From Marivivens donghaensis (GTDB taxonomy: Bacteria > Pseudomonadota > Alphaproteobacteria > Rhodobacterales > Rhodobacteraceae), in NCBI RefSeq assembly GCF_023541015.1, contig NZ_JALNPR010000001.1, positions 124,001-188,000 of the forward strand: 64,000 bases of DNA, in the 5' to 3' direction. The notes beneath the pieces are model-generated. The model saw only the letters and a program-made list of their open reading frames with translations, ran no database searches and was not told where the DNA came from. Below are positions 16,363 to 24,881 of this stretch, piece by piece; within the stretch, counting starts at the first letter, position 1; each line of letters starts with the position of its first letter. Position numbers and translations under genes: made by a program.

Positions 16363-17319
16363 ATGAAAGTCGGTTTTATCGGTTTAGGAAATGTTGGTGG
16401 AAAACTAGCGGGGAGTTTGATCCGCAACGGGTTTGATACCGTCGTTCATGACCTAAATAGCGATCTGAAAGAGGCGTATGAGCAGCGTGGCGCCTCTTGG
16501 GCCGATAGTCCTAGAGAGATGGCCGAAATCTGCGACGTGGTGATCACTTGTTTGCCGTCGCCTAAAGCCTGTTCCGTCGTGATGGAGGCCGACAATGGCG
16601 TGATTGCGGGTCTGTCTGCGGGCAAGGTTTGGATGGAAATGTCCACGACCGATGCGGATGAACTCAAACGGATTGCCCAGATCGTGCAGTCAAAGGACGC
16701 CTACGCGGTCGAATGTCCTGTGTCGGGCGGATGCCATCGCGCGGATACAGGCAATATCTCGATCTTTGTGGGTGGGGATCGAGCCGCCTTTGACAAGGTT
16801 CTTCCGCTCACTACGACATTGGGCCGTCGGGTGCTGCACACGGGCGAATTGGGGTCTGCGTCGTTGTTGAAAGTGATGACGAACTACCTCGCCACGGCGA
16901 ACCTTTTGACCTGCTGTGAGGCGTTGATCACAATGAAGGCCGCGGGGCTCGATATGGCGACGACCTATGAGGCGATTAAGATTTCGTCGGGCACCAGCTT
17001 TGTCCATGAAACGGAAAGCCAGCTGATTTTGTCAGGGTCGCGGGATGTGAACTTCACTATGGACCTCGTCCAAAAGGACATCGGCTTGTTCCAGAAAATA
17101 GCGGACGACCACGGTGTGCCGCTCGAAATTTCACCACTGATGATCGACATTATGAGCGACGGTCAGCGGCGGTTTGGCGATCGCGCCCAATCGGATCGGA
17201 TCATTGAACGTCTAGAAGAGGCCACAGGGCTGAGCGTTCTGGCGGATGGGTTCCCACGCGAACTGATCGACGACGAACCCGAAGAAGCAGGCTACGAGGT
17301 TTTCCCTAAGGGGCGATAA
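16363..17319 (+). CDS. NAD(P)-dependent beta-hydroxyacid dehydrogenase (3-hydroxyisobutyrate dehydrogenase family)
   Basis: The 318-aa protein starts with the Rossmann motif GFIGLGNVGGKLA. It has the substrate-binding region CPVSGGCHRA and the catalytic Lys helix LLKVMTNYLATANL, all family hallmarks. ATG 16363 is preferred over ATG 16324 because GAGGGTG precedes it and the nucleotide-binding strand starts immediately. Members oxidise beta-hydroxyacids such as 3-hydroxyisobutyrate, tartronate or sulfolactaldehyde. With the dehydratase- and alcohol-dehydrogenase-like genes next door, a small hydroxyacid pathway is likely; which one is unknown. Confidence 0.87.
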   Translation: MKVGFIGLGNVGGKLAGSLIRNGFDTVVHDLNSDLKEAYEQRGASWADSPREMAEICDVVITCLPSPKACSVVMEADNGVIAGLSAGKVWMEMSTTDADELKRIAQIVQSKDAYAVECPVSGGCHRADTGNISIFVGGDRAAFDKVLPLTTTLGRRVLHTGELGSASLLKVMTNYLATANLLTCCEALITMKAAGLDMATTYEAIKISSGTSFVHETESQLILSGSRDVNFTMDLVQKDIGLFQKIADDHGVPLEISPLMIDIMSDGQRRFGDRAQSDRIIERLEEATGLSVLADGFPRELIDDEPEEAGYEVFPKGR

Positions 17320-17335
17320 CAATGCTGGGGAAAAG

Positions 17336-17410
17336 TGGCAGCCCGTAGGGGAATCGAACCCCTCTTTCCAGGTTGAAAACCTGGCGTCCTAACCGATAGA
17401 CGAACGGGCC
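17336..17410 (-). tRNA. tRNA-Glu (TTC)
   Basis: The minus strand folds as a tRNA: acceptor GGCCCGT/ACGGGCT, anticodon stem CCAGG/CCTGG with loop TTTTCAA (anticodon TTC read from 17377-17375), and T-arm AGGGG-TTCGATT-CCCCT. The discriminator is G at 17339 and CCA is encoded (17336-17338). D-arm GTCTATCGGTTAGGAC is typical of Glu. Confidence 0.95.
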
Positions 17411-17474
17411 ACTCTGTGCGTGAGGCGGCTTTTACGTATTGTGTGAACCGCCCGCAAGAGGCTTTTGTAAAAAA

Positions 17475-19223
17475 TTATTTCCCAGCGGGTGCCGCATCTT
17501 CGAGACGGAGCTGAACGCTCTGTCTGCCTTGCCAAATATTGATTTCTAACCGCCCAGCAAGGTGGAACCGCGCGCCGTTGTGGGCCTCAATCATTGGTCC
17601 GATCGGACCATCAAATGCGCCAAAGGCAATCGCATCGATTCGTGCGCCAAGCCCGTCGCCGAATGTGGCCTTTAGGTGATTTGCGCCGACTCGTTTCGCG
17701 AAATGGATTTGAACGTCTGGGAAAACGAACCGAGGGGCAGAGGCCGATGCGCCGAACGGTCCAGCCTTTTCGATCTGTTCAACCAATTCAACCGTGGCAG
17801 CACCGGGCATGAGGATGCCATCGAGCCGTAGGTCAGCGGGTCCCAAGCGATCAGCACCTTGGCGCGCCATAAGTTCAGCCAGCCGTTCCATCGCAGCATC
17901 GAGTTTATCCCGATGCACCGTCAGGCCCGCCGCCATTTTGTGGCCACCGCCCTTGATCAGCAGCCCTTCCATGGCGAGCTTCTGGATCGACGCACCGAGG
18001 TCGATACCCGTCACCGAACGGCCAGAACCTTTGCCAATGTCGCCGTCAAAACCAATCACGATGGACGGGCGATTGGTGGTTTCCTTGAGGCGGCTTGCGA
18101 CGATGCCGACGACGCCCGGATGCCAGCCTTCGCCCGCGGCCCAAACCAGAGGGCTATCAAACCCACGCTCTTCGGCCTGCAAAAGTGCCAGATCACGCAC
18201 TTCGTTTTCGATTTCGCGGCGTTCGCGGTTCAGTTGGTCTAGTTGTTTGGCAAGGCTTTCCGCCGCACGTGGGTCATCTGTCGCCAAAAGGCGCGCGCCC
18301 AAATCAGCAGCACCAATGCGACCGCCCGCGTTGACGCGAGGGCCGAGGAGAAAACCGAGGTGATAGGACGTCGGCGCGCTGTCCATACGAGCGACATCCG
18401 CCAATGCTGTTAGGCCGATGCGATCGCGTTGCGCCATAACGGCAAGGCCTTGACGCACGAACGCACGGTTCACGCCGATCAGCGGGGCCACGTCCGCAAC
18501 CGTCGCCAATGCGACGAGGTCTAGGAATGACATCAGGTTTGGCCCAGTCACGCCCTTTGTCCGCAGGCGGCGGTTTACATCGACGAGCATCATAAACACG
18601 ACGCCCGCAGCACAGAGATGCGCCAGCTCGCCCGTTTCATCCTGGCGGTTGGGGTTCACGACGGCGACACAGTCGGGCAGGGTTTCCGCGCCCAAGTGGT
18701 GGTCGAGCACCATCACATCCGCGCCCTTTGCGGCGGCAATGGGACCATGCGAGAGGGTTCCGCAGTCAACGCAAATGATCAGGTCGTGATCCTTGGCGAG
18801 CGCTTCCATCGCGGGCTCATTAGGGCCATAGCCCTCATCAATGCGGTCGGGAATATAGAGCGTCGCTCGGTGTCCCATTGCCCTCAGCCACGTCAGAAGA
18901 AGCGCGGCAGAGGTGCCGCCATCCACGTCGTAATCAGCAAAAACGGCAATCTTTTCGCAGCGGTCGAGCGCAGCGATAAAGCGTTCGGACGCCTTTTCCA
19001 TGTCGAGCAAGGTCAGCGGATCGGGGAGAAGATCCCGCAATGTTGGCGCCAGAAAACTGTCAGCTTCATGCGGTTCAACGCCACGGCGCGCCAATGTCCG
19101 ACAGACGGGCGCGGGCAGGCCCGTCGCCTGTTCCATCGCTTCGGCGAGGCGGTCTTCTTCGATGCTCGGGCCAATCCAGCGGCGACCCGTTGCGGACTGT
19201 TCGACGTTGAGAAATGCTTTCAT
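17475..19223 (-). CDS. recJ: Single-stranded-DNA-specific exonuclease RecJ
   Basis: The 582-aa protein has the DHH-family motifs of RecJ: DYDVDGGTSAALL, DCGT, LDHHLG (the DHH motif) and, in the DHHA1 part, GKGSGRSV and KGGGHKMAAG. It degrades single-stranded DNA 5' to 3' in recombination and mismatch repair. I start at ATG 19223 (KAFLNVEQS) because AAGCGAGG precedes it; an upstream in-frame start at 19298 would add 25 residues without homologous features. It lies 78 bp after the glpX stop on the same strand, so glpX and recJ may be co-transcribed. Confidence 0.95.
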   Translation of the reverse strand: MKAFLNVEQSATGRRWIGPSIEEDRLAEAMEQATGLPAPVCRTLARRGVEPHEADSFLAPTLRDLLPDPLTLLDMEKASERFIAALDRCEKIAVFADYDVDGGTSAALLLTWLRAMGHRATLYIPDRIDEGYGPNEPAMEALAKDHDLIICVDCGTLSHGPIAAAKGADVMVLDHHLGAETLPDCVAVVNPNRQDETGELAHLCAAGVVFMMLVDVNRRLRTKGVTGPNLMSFLDLVALATVADVAPLIGVNRAFVRQGLAVMAQRDRIGLTALADVARMDSAPTSYHLGFLLGPRVNAGGRIGAADLGARLLATDDPRAAESLAKQLDQLNRERREIENEVRDLALLQAEERGFDSPLVWAAGEGWHPGVVGIVASRLKETTNRPSIVIGFDGDIGKGSGRSVTGIDLGASIQKLAMEGLLIKGGGHKMAAGLTVHRDKLDAAMERLAELMARQGADRLGPADLRLDGILMPGAATVELVEQIEKAGPFGASASAPRFVFPDVQIHFAKRVGANHLKATFGDGLGARIDAIAFGAFDGPIGPMIEAHNGARFHLAGRLEINIWQGRQSVQLRLEDAAPAGK

Positions 19224-19301
19224 GCCTCGCTTATCGCCCAGAGAGCAAAGCGGCGCAATGATATGAAAAGGGCCAGAGCGATGCTCTGGCCGGATCAAGG
19301 T

Positions 19302-20264
19302 TTAGATGGGGTTGGTGTAGGTCATCCGACGGACCGAGCCCGTTTTGGAGCGCATCAGGATCGTTTCAGCGGTCAAATATCCCGGTTCGCGTTTGATCCC
19401 AGCCAAAAGGCTGCCGTCGGTCACACCTGTCGCTGCAAAGATTACATCGCCTTTGACCAGATCATCACGGGTGTAGACGCGGTCAAAGTTGGTGATGCCA
19501 GCTTTGGCAGCGCGGCCACGTTCGTCGTCATTGCGGAACAACAGTTTGCCAAAGAACTGGCCGCCCATGCATTTCAGCGCGGCAGCAGCGAGAACTCCCT
19601 CGGGTGCGCCGCCAGAACCCATATACATGTCGATCCCTGTCTTTTCAGGTTCCGCGCAGTGCATCACGCCCGCGACGTCGCCGTCCGTGATCAGGCGAAT
19701 AGCTGCGCCTGTGGTGCGCAGTTCTGCGATCATTTCGTCATGGCGCGGACGTTCGAGAACGCAAACGGTGATGTCTTCTGTCGAACAGCCTTTGGCGGCG
19801 GCCAATGCAGAAACGCGCTCGGATGGGGACATGTCCATGGTCACGACGCCCGCTTTGAAACCCGGTCCAATGGCGAGCTTTTCCATGTAAACGTCAGGGG
19901 CGTGCAGCATCGACCCACGCGGACCCATCGCAATGACGGTCAGGGCATTGGGCATATCTTTTGCCGTAAGGGTCGTGCCTTCGAGTGGGTCAAGCGCGAT
20001 ATCTACCGCGGGGCCTTCGCCCGTGCCCACTTCTTCACCGATGTAGAGCATCGGGGCTTCGTCACGTTCGCCTTCACCGATAACGACAACGCCTTTGATG
20101 TCCAGTTTGTTCAACTGATCACGCATCGCGTTTACGGCGGCTTGGTCCGCAGCTTTTTCGTCACCACGCCCGATCAGTTTCGCCGATGCGAGAGCCGCAG
20201 CCTCAGATACGCGGGCAAGCCCGAGCGACAGCATACGGTCGTGGAATTCAGTGGTCTGCGACAT
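19302..20264 (-). CDS. glpX: Class II fructose-1,6-bisphosphatase GlpX
   Basis: The 320-aa protein carries the GlpX signatures EGERDEAPMLYIGEEVG, DPLEGTTL, the GSGGAPEGVLAAAAL loop and DGDVAGV. It removes the 1-phosphate of fructose 1,6-bisphosphate in gluconeogenesis and needs Mg or Mn. The start at 20264 (SQTTEFHDR) is set by GAGGA 8 bases upstream; the longer frame from 20315 has no support. It lies downstream of hom, separated by a good terminator, so it probably has its own promoter in the 176-bp gap. Confidence 0.95.
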   Translation of the reverse strand: MSQTTEFHDRMLSLGLARVSEAAALASAKLIGRGDEKAADQAAVNAMRDQLNKLDIKGVVVIGEGERDEAPMLYIGEEVGTGEGPAVDIALDPLEGTTLTAKDMPNALTVIAMGPRGSMLHAPDVYMEKLAIGPGFKAGVVTMDMSPSERVSALAAAKGCSTEDITVCVLERPRHDEMIAELRTTGAAIRLITDGDVAGVMHCAEPEKTGIDMYMGSGGAPEGVLAAAALKCMGGQFFGKLLFRNDDERGRAAKAGITNFDRVYTRDDLVKGDVIFAATGVTDGSLLAGIKREPGYLTAETILMRSKTGSVRRMTYTNPI

Positions 20265-20384
20265 GTCAAAAGTCCTCAAGTAACATTCGGGTGCATCTAC
20301 GCAGGGCAAGCCCATGGGGGCAAGGCTGTCGGCGCTAACAGTCAGTCGCTAAAATCGCTTTGGTTCAAAATTTCTTTTTTCTGA

Positions 20385-20416
20385 TACAAAAAAGGCAGGG
20401 TTTTCACCCTGCCTTT
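20385..20416 (-). terminator. Rho-independent terminator of hom
   Basis: AAAGGCAGGG (20391-20400) and CCCTGCCTTT (20407-20416) form a perfect 10-bp stem with a 6-base loop. On the minus strand the stem is followed by a U-rich tail. It sits 25 bases past the hom stop. Confidence 0.85.
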
Positions 20417-20440
20417 GACATTTTGAACTTAAATTTGGGA

Positions 20441-21727
20441 TCAGACCTGTTCGATCCGTAGGGCGACGGGTACCCCCGAAACGACGCCTGTCGCAGCAAA
20501 GCCTTCGATCGCCTGATCGACAGCCTGACGGGTGGTTTTGTGGGTGACAATCACGACAGGAGCGTGGGTGCCATCATGGTCATGTTGGCGCATACGGTGA
20601 ATAGATACGCCCGCGTCGCCCAAAACGCTCGCCACTTTTGCCATCGCGCCGGGTTTGTCCAAGAGCGACAGGCGGAGGTAGTAGGGCGCAGGGATCGCGG
20701 CGCGCGCAGATTTCGCACAGCGCAGTGTGTTCGCGGGCTGCCCAAAGGTCGGGAGGCGCAGACCACGTGCAATATCACAAACATCACCCATTACCGCGCT
20801 CGCCGTTGGGCCTTCGCCAGCACCAGCGCCGCGAAGGACGATTTGTCCAACAGCGTCACCTTCGAGTACGACCATATTCGTGCCGCCAACCAATTGGCCC
20901 AAGGGCGAGGTCGCCGGCACGAGGCAAGGCGACATGCGTTGTTCAAGGCCCCGACCTGTCATCTGCGTAACGCCCAGAAGTTTGATCTTGTAGCCCATGT
21001 CGGCAGCGTTGCGGATGTCTTCGATGGTGATCGCGCCGATCCCTTCGAGTTCGACACCGTCAAAATCAACCTGTGTTCCAAAGGCGATTGCCGAGAGGAT
21101 CGACAGTTTGTGACCCGCATCAATGCCGCCAACGTCCAAGTTCGGATCGGCTTCGAGGTAGCCCAGACCGTCCGCTTCGGCAAAAGCCTCTTCGTACGAG
21201 AGGCCGGCGTCTTCCATGCGGGTAAGAATGTAGTTGCAGGTGCCGTTCATGACGCCCATCACGCGGGTCACGCCGTTCGCAGCCAACCCTTCGGTCAGGG
21301 CTTTGATCACGGGGATGCCGCCTGCGACGGCGGCCTCATAGCGCACGACGCAGCCATTAGCTTCGGCTTGTTCTGCGATGGACTGGCCGTGATGTGCCAG
21401 CAATGCCTTGTTGGCGGTGACGACATCTTTGCCAGCGGCAATTGCTGCCTCGATGGATGCTTTTGCGGGGCCATTTTCACCGCCCATGAGTTCGACATAA
21501 ACGTCGACGTCGTCGCGAGTAGCGAGAGCGACAGGATCGTCTTCCCACGCGTAGCCTGACAGATCAACACCGCGATCTTTGTCTTTGGATCGTGCGCTTA
21601 CAGCGCTGATCACAATCGTTTTCCCAGTGCGCTGGGCCAGAAGTGCCGCCTGTTTTTCGACGATGCGGATGACGCCAACACCGACCGTTCCGAGACCGGC
21701 AATACCAAGGCGAAGGGTGTCAGACAT
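20441..21727 (-). CDS. hom: Homoserine dehydrogenase
   Basis: The 428-aa enzyme has a Rossmann N-terminus (GIAGLGTVGVGV), the catalytic region with MNGTCNYILTRM and GYLEADPNLDVGGIDAGHK, and a C-terminal ACT domain (LRLSLLDKPGAMAKVASVL), about residues 350-428, for feedback regulation. It reduces aspartate semialdehyde to homoserine for threonine and methionine. The start is ATG 21727 (SDTLRLGIAG); the frame extends 10 codons further but without a better start. Confidence 0.96.
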   Translation of the reverse strand: MSDTLRLGIAGLGTVGVGVIRIVEKQAALLAQRTGKTIVISAVSARSKDKDRGVDLSGYAWEDDPVALATRDDVDVYVELMGGENGPAKASIEAAIAAGKDVVTANKALLAHHGQSIAEQAEANGCVVRYEAAVAGGIPVIKALTEGLAANGVTRVMGVMNGTCNYILTRMEDAGLSYEEAFAEADGLGYLEADPNLDVGGIDAGHKLSILSAIAFGTQVDFDGVELEGIGAITIEDIRNAADMGYKIKLLGVTQMTGRGLEQRMSPCLVPATSPLGQLVGGTNMVVLEGDAVGQIVLRGAGAGEGPTASAVMGDVCDIARGLRLPTFGQPANTLRCAKSARAAIPAPYYLRLSLLDKPGAMAKVASVLGDAGVSIHRMRQHDHDGTHAPVVIVTHKTTRQAVDQAIEGFAATGVVSGVPVALRIEQV

Positions 21728-21800
21728 ATGGGATTCCGCTTTTTGTTTTTTGAACACTCCGCTGTTACCGCGTCCTTGCGGTCACTGCAACGCGCAGGTG

Positions 21801-22040
21801 CTATTGAACTGCGCTGTTACGCAATTGTTCGGCCCGATTTTGCAGAACGGTTGCGCGAAGGGCTAGGTCATCGGCCATTTCTGCGGCGGTTTGGTCATCG
21901 CGCGTGGTGCCAAATGTCTCGAACGGAACAAAGTCGGGGAAAGCCGCTTTGGCCGCGGCGGGATCGATGGCCTTATCCAGCGCGGGAAAGGTTGCGCAGG
22001 CAGGCAAAAGCACCAAAAGCGAAAGGAGTACGAGGCGCAT
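21801..22040 (-). CDS. Small predicted lipoprotein
   Basis: This 79-aa protein begins RLVLLSLLVLLPACATFP, a short signal peptide with lipobox LLPAC, so Cys at about residue 15 would be lipidated. The mature part is charged and helical (DDQTAAEMADDLALRATVLQNRAEQL). Codon use and the divergent layout with a TetR gene support it being real, but I do not recognise the family. ATG 22040 is chosen over TTG 22046. It ends 73 bp before hom starts on the same strand. Confidence 0.6.
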   Translation of the reverse strand: MRLVLLSLLVLLPACATFPALDKAIDPAAAKAAFPDFVPFETFGTTRDDQTAAEMADDLALRATVLQNRAEQLRNSAVQ

Positions 22041-22119
22041 GACCAATCCAGCGGTTTGTGATCGGTGAACCTTACCTTTGGTTGCAATTGAGGGGCAAGG
22101 TCAGATCAGGCTTTTCAAA

Positions 22120-22133
22120 TGAACATTTGTTCA
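22120..22133. promoter_or_regulatory. Perfect palindrome upstream of tetR gene, candidate operator
   Basis: TGAACA-TT-TGTTCA is a perfect 14-bp palindrome 14 bases before the TetR start codon. The position fits autorepression and control of the divergent lipoprotein gene. Confidence 0.5.
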
Positions 22134-22147
22134 GTTAATGTTGACGA

Positions 22148-22735
22148 ATGGCGCGCAAACAAGGCTCACATTCAGACATTACTGGACCCAAGGTTCGGGA
22201 GGCGGCGCTCAAGCTGATCGCGCAGCATGGCTATGCGGCTGTGTCGATGCGCCAGATCGCAGCTGAGGTCGGTGTGCAAGCTGGCGCACTGTATAACTAC
22301 ACCGCCGACAAACAGAGCCTCTTGTTCGATATCGTGCTGGATCACATGGACGATCTGGTGGAGTCGCTGAAAGACGTTGATCTTTCTGGCCCTCCGTGGT
22401 CCGCGCTCGAGGCGTTTATTCGCTTTCACATCCTGTTCCACGTACCGCGTGTTGAGCAGGTTTTCATTTCCTACATGGAATTGCGGAACCTAGATCCTGA
22501 CAACTTTGCCGTGATCGAAGGACGTCGTCGGGACTACGAGCAGATCCTTGCGGGTATCCTGAAGGCGGGCAAGGAAAGCGGTGATTTCATGATCACCGAC
22601 CCACGTATTACCTCTATCGCGTTGATCGGCATGTTGACCGCAATCCCGCAATGGTATCGCGAAGGCGGGCGTTTGCCGCTGAGCGAGATCGAAGAGATTT
22701 ATTGGGGTATTGTGCGTCGGTCAGTAACGGCCTGA
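22148..22735 (+). CDS. TetR-family transcriptional regulator
   Basis: The 195-aa protein has an N-terminal TetR helix-turn-helix (ALKLIAQHGYAAVSMRQIAAEVGVQAGALYNY, about residues 16-50 including the GALY recognition helix) and an all-helical ligand domain with a TetR_C-like end. A perfect palindrome lies just upstream. Possible targets are itself, the divergent lipoprotein gene, or genes elsewhere. The ligand is unknown. It ends in a strong hairpin overlapping its stop codon. Confidence 0.9.
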   Translation: MARKQGSHSDITGPKVREAALKLIAQHGYAAVSMRQIAAEVGVQAGALYNYTADKQSLLFDIVLDHMDDLVESLKDVDLSGPPWSALEAFIRFHILFHVPRVEQVFISYMELRNLDPDNFAVIEGRRRDYEQILAGILKAGKESGDFMITDPRITSIALIGMLTAIPQWYREGGRLPLSEIEEIYWGIVRRSVTA

Positions 22736-22743
22736 CCGACGCA
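22713..22743. terminator. Strong hairpin between convergent tetR and pirin genes
   Basis: TGCGTCGGTCAG (22713-22724) pairs perfectly with CTGACCGACGCA (22732-22743), a 12-bp stem and 7-base loop that includes the tetR stop codon. No U-run follows on either strand, so it may stop transcription only weakly or protect 3' ends. Confidence 0.45.
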
Positions 22744-22751
22744 TCCCCGCA

Positions 22752-23663
22752 TCAGTGGGCGGGTTTGATGAAGGTGCCATTGCGCAAATCTGCCATGGCC
22801 TGACGGATTTCTTCCTTGGTATTCATCACGATCGGGCCGTGCCATGCGACAGGTTCTTCGATTGGTGCGCCAGAGATCAGAAGGAAACGAATACCTTCTT
22901 CGCCTGCCTGCACAGTCACTTCGTCACCAGTGCCAAAGCGGATCAAGGTGCGGTTGCCTGACATGTCGCGGATGTTCACCTCTTCGCCCATGACCTCTTT
23001 TTCGAGGAGGACCCCTTCGGGTTTTGACGCATCCGCAAAGGCGCCAGCACCTTGGAATACATAGGCAAATGCGCGGCGATAGGTGTCTACCTTAAACGTT
23101 TTGCGGACACCTGCGGGCACGAAAATATCCAGATACTGCGGGTCAGCCGCGATGCCATCAACAGGGCCGCGTTTGCCCCAGAATTCACCGATGATGACTT
23201 TGACGCGGGTGCCGTCGTCGTCGATGATCTCGGGGATTTCTTTGCCTTTAACGTCCTGATAGCGGGGCGCGGTCATCTTGAGATGACTAGGCAGGTTCGC
23301 CCAAAGCTGGAAGCCATGCATTTGGCCCGCGATGTTCCCCTTTGGCATCTCTTGGTGGAGGATGCCCGATCCAGCGGTCATCCACTGAACATCACCGGCG
23401 CCCAAAGTGCCTGTGTTCCCGAGGCTGTCGCCATGTTCGACGGTGCCGTTCAGAACGTAAGTGATCGTTTCGATGCCGCGGTGGGGGTGCCACGGAAAAC
23501 CTCGGATGTAGTCATCCGGATGATCGCCACGAAAATCATCGAACATCAAAAACGGGTCGAGCTCGCTCGGGTCTTGGAAACCAAAAGCGCGGTGAAGTCG
23601 AACGCCCGCGCCTTCCATATGGGGTGTCGCGCGACGGGCTTCTAGAGTGGGTCTGATGGACAT
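22752..23663 (-). CDS. Pirin family protein (cupin)
   Basis: The 303-aa protein has the pirin N-terminal cupin: FPWHPHRGIETITYVLNG and HGDSLGNTGTLGAGDVQWMTAGSGILHQE supply the metal-binding His and Glu residues. A second cupin domain follows (LLISGAPIEEPVAWHGPIVMNT). Bacterial pirins are iron proteins with quercetinase or redox-regulatory roles; which one applies here is not clear. AGGAG lies 7 bases before ATG 23663. Confidence 0.9.
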   Translation of the reverse strand: MSIRPTLEARRATPHMEGAGVRLHRAFGFQDPSELDPFLMFDDFRGDHPDDYIRGFPWHPHRGIETITYVLNGTVEHGDSLGNTGTLGAGDVQWMTAGSGILHQEMPKGNIAGQMHGFQLWANLPSHLKMTAPRYQDVKGKEIPEIIDDDGTRVKVIIGEFWGKRGPVDGIAADPQYLDIFVPAGVRKTFKVDTYRRAFAYVFQGAGAFADASKPEGVLLEKEVMGEEVNIRDMSGNRTLIRFGTGDEVTVQAGEEGIRFLLISGAPIEEPVAWHGPIVMNTKEEIRQAMADLRNGTFIKPAH

Positions 23664-23754
23664 GATGTATCTCCTTTGAGCAAGAGATAGTCCCGCTCAA
23701 AGCATCCATCAATCTGTCAGAGCCACTCTGCTTTGCACAGGTCCCCTGCGCCAA

Positions 23755-24330
23755 TTAGCAGGTCGCTGTCGTCACGCCGCCGTTCTCTTGGGAATTCCAG
23801 CAAAGCTGAGCCGAGTTAAAACGGGGACGGGTCACGATCAGGTTCTCGAACTCAAACGCGCTGAGGCCAACGCTGAACATGGGCTCGTAGCTAAGCCAGT
23901 TCTGCAAGACGATGATAACCTCGTTGTTGGGCATCACAGGCAATTTGTCCAAAATGTCAGCCAGACCCGCATTAGTGAGCGTGCCTGCACCACCGCGACC
24001 TTGGGACCAACGGACGTCATAGCCGTTGTCGTCGGTATACCGAACAACGCTCAACCTTAGCTTTGACGGGTGGTTAGACGAGGTTAAGAACTCGTGCAGA
24101 TTATACAACGAAGTCATGTAGTTGGGCGTAATGTAGCCCGTCTCACGGCTCACCTGATCGCTGATCGTGTAGGCGGCCTTGTTCGTTGTGCTCTGAATGC
24201 GGAAGGCATCGAAATACACGAACGTTGCAAGGTAAGCCCAGCACAGGATCGGGAAGATCAGGACGGTCTCGATTGCCATGCTGCCACGTTCGTCATCGCG
24301 GAACCGACGGAAAATATGGGACATGTTCAT
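23755..24330 (-). CDS. TadE-like pilus assembly protein (second copy)
   Basis: The 191-aa protein starts with a basic cytoplasmic segment (FRRFRDDERGSMAIETVLIF) and one hydrophobic helix, the TadE/prepilin-like signature, followed by an extracytoplasmic domain with Cys residues near the end. TadE/F proteins are minor pseudopilins of Flp/Tad pili. It overlaps the upstream tadE-like gene by 4 bp. No TadA ATPase, TadB/C, RcpA or Flp gene is nearby, so the remaining machinery must be elsewhere or absent. Confidence 0.8.
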   Translation of the reverse strand: MNMSHIFRRFRDDERGSMAIETVLIFPILCWAYLATFVYFDAFRIQSTTNKAAYTISDQVSRETGYITPNYMTSLYNLHEFLTSSNHPSKLRLSVVRYTDDNGYDVRWSQGRGGAGTLTNAGLADILDKLPVMPNNEVIIVLQNWLSYEPMFSVGLSAFEFENLIVTRPRFNSAQLCWNSQENGGVTTATC

Positions 24331-24881
24331 GGTTCCCTCACGAATGCAGAGCGCGACACGAGTGCGTATTCATTGCCAGTTTCGCGTGGGATTTGTGCGC
24401 CCAGACCAAGTGTCGGGAACACCGGATCAAACAGAGCGCAGGCCCGAACGATGACCATTTGGTTTGCGCCACCTTGTTGGAAGGCAACCAGAGGCGCGGC
24501 GGGGTCATTGCGGTCGATACAATCCGCCGCGGCAGGAATGTTGGTCCAATTCAGCAGATCAACGCGACGCATCTCGATCTTCAACGCATCGGCGCAGTTC
24601 GGAATAATGCCCGCGTTGTTGCAAATCGCGTTCTTCAGCGTGTTGTGGGTGACAGGCGACATAGCCCCGATCCGCACGTCACGCATGGCCATCTCTAGCC
24701 CACGTTCAAGCATGACTTGGCGGGTCATCAACATGCCGGATTCAAACGCTGATAACAAAAGGACGATATAGACAGGAAAAATAAGCGCGAATTCAACTGT
24801 AGCTGTCCCACGGTCATCCCGTGCGAACCGCGAAAGCGGGCGCATCAGGCCAGACCAGAGATTTTGAAGCAGTTGTTTCAT
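24327..24881 (-). CDS. TadE-like pilus assembly protein
   Basis: The 184-aa protein has the TadE pattern: RFARDDRGTATVEFALIFP leading into a single membrane helix (about residues 30-50), then a periplasmic part with several Cys. The Glu in VEFAL corresponds to the conserved Glu of prepilin-like helices. It is sandwiched between the vWA-containing TadG-like gene and the second TadE copy, with a start/stop overlap (TAATG) upstream. Confidence 0.85.
   Translation of the reverse strand: MKQLLQNLWSGLMRPLSRFARDDRGTATVEFALIFPVYIVLLLSAFESGMLMTRQVMLERGLEMAMRDVRIGAMSPVTHNTLKNAICNNAGIIPNCADALKIEMRRVDLLNWTNIPAAADCIDRNDPAAPLVAFQQGGANQMVIVRACALFDPVFPTLGLGAQIPRETGNEYALVSRSAFVREP

Noticed and set aside
12965-17319. 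Threonate/erythronate (OtnC-LtnD-OtnK) pathway
   Set aside because: Class II aldolase and beta-hydroxyacid dehydrogenase members are present, but the DUF1537 kinase and isomerase of that pathway are absent and the genes are not in one operon.
18618-20384. 588-codon plus-strand open frame across recJ and glpX
   Set aside because: It is antisense to two unambiguous genes and shows no protein-like motifs.
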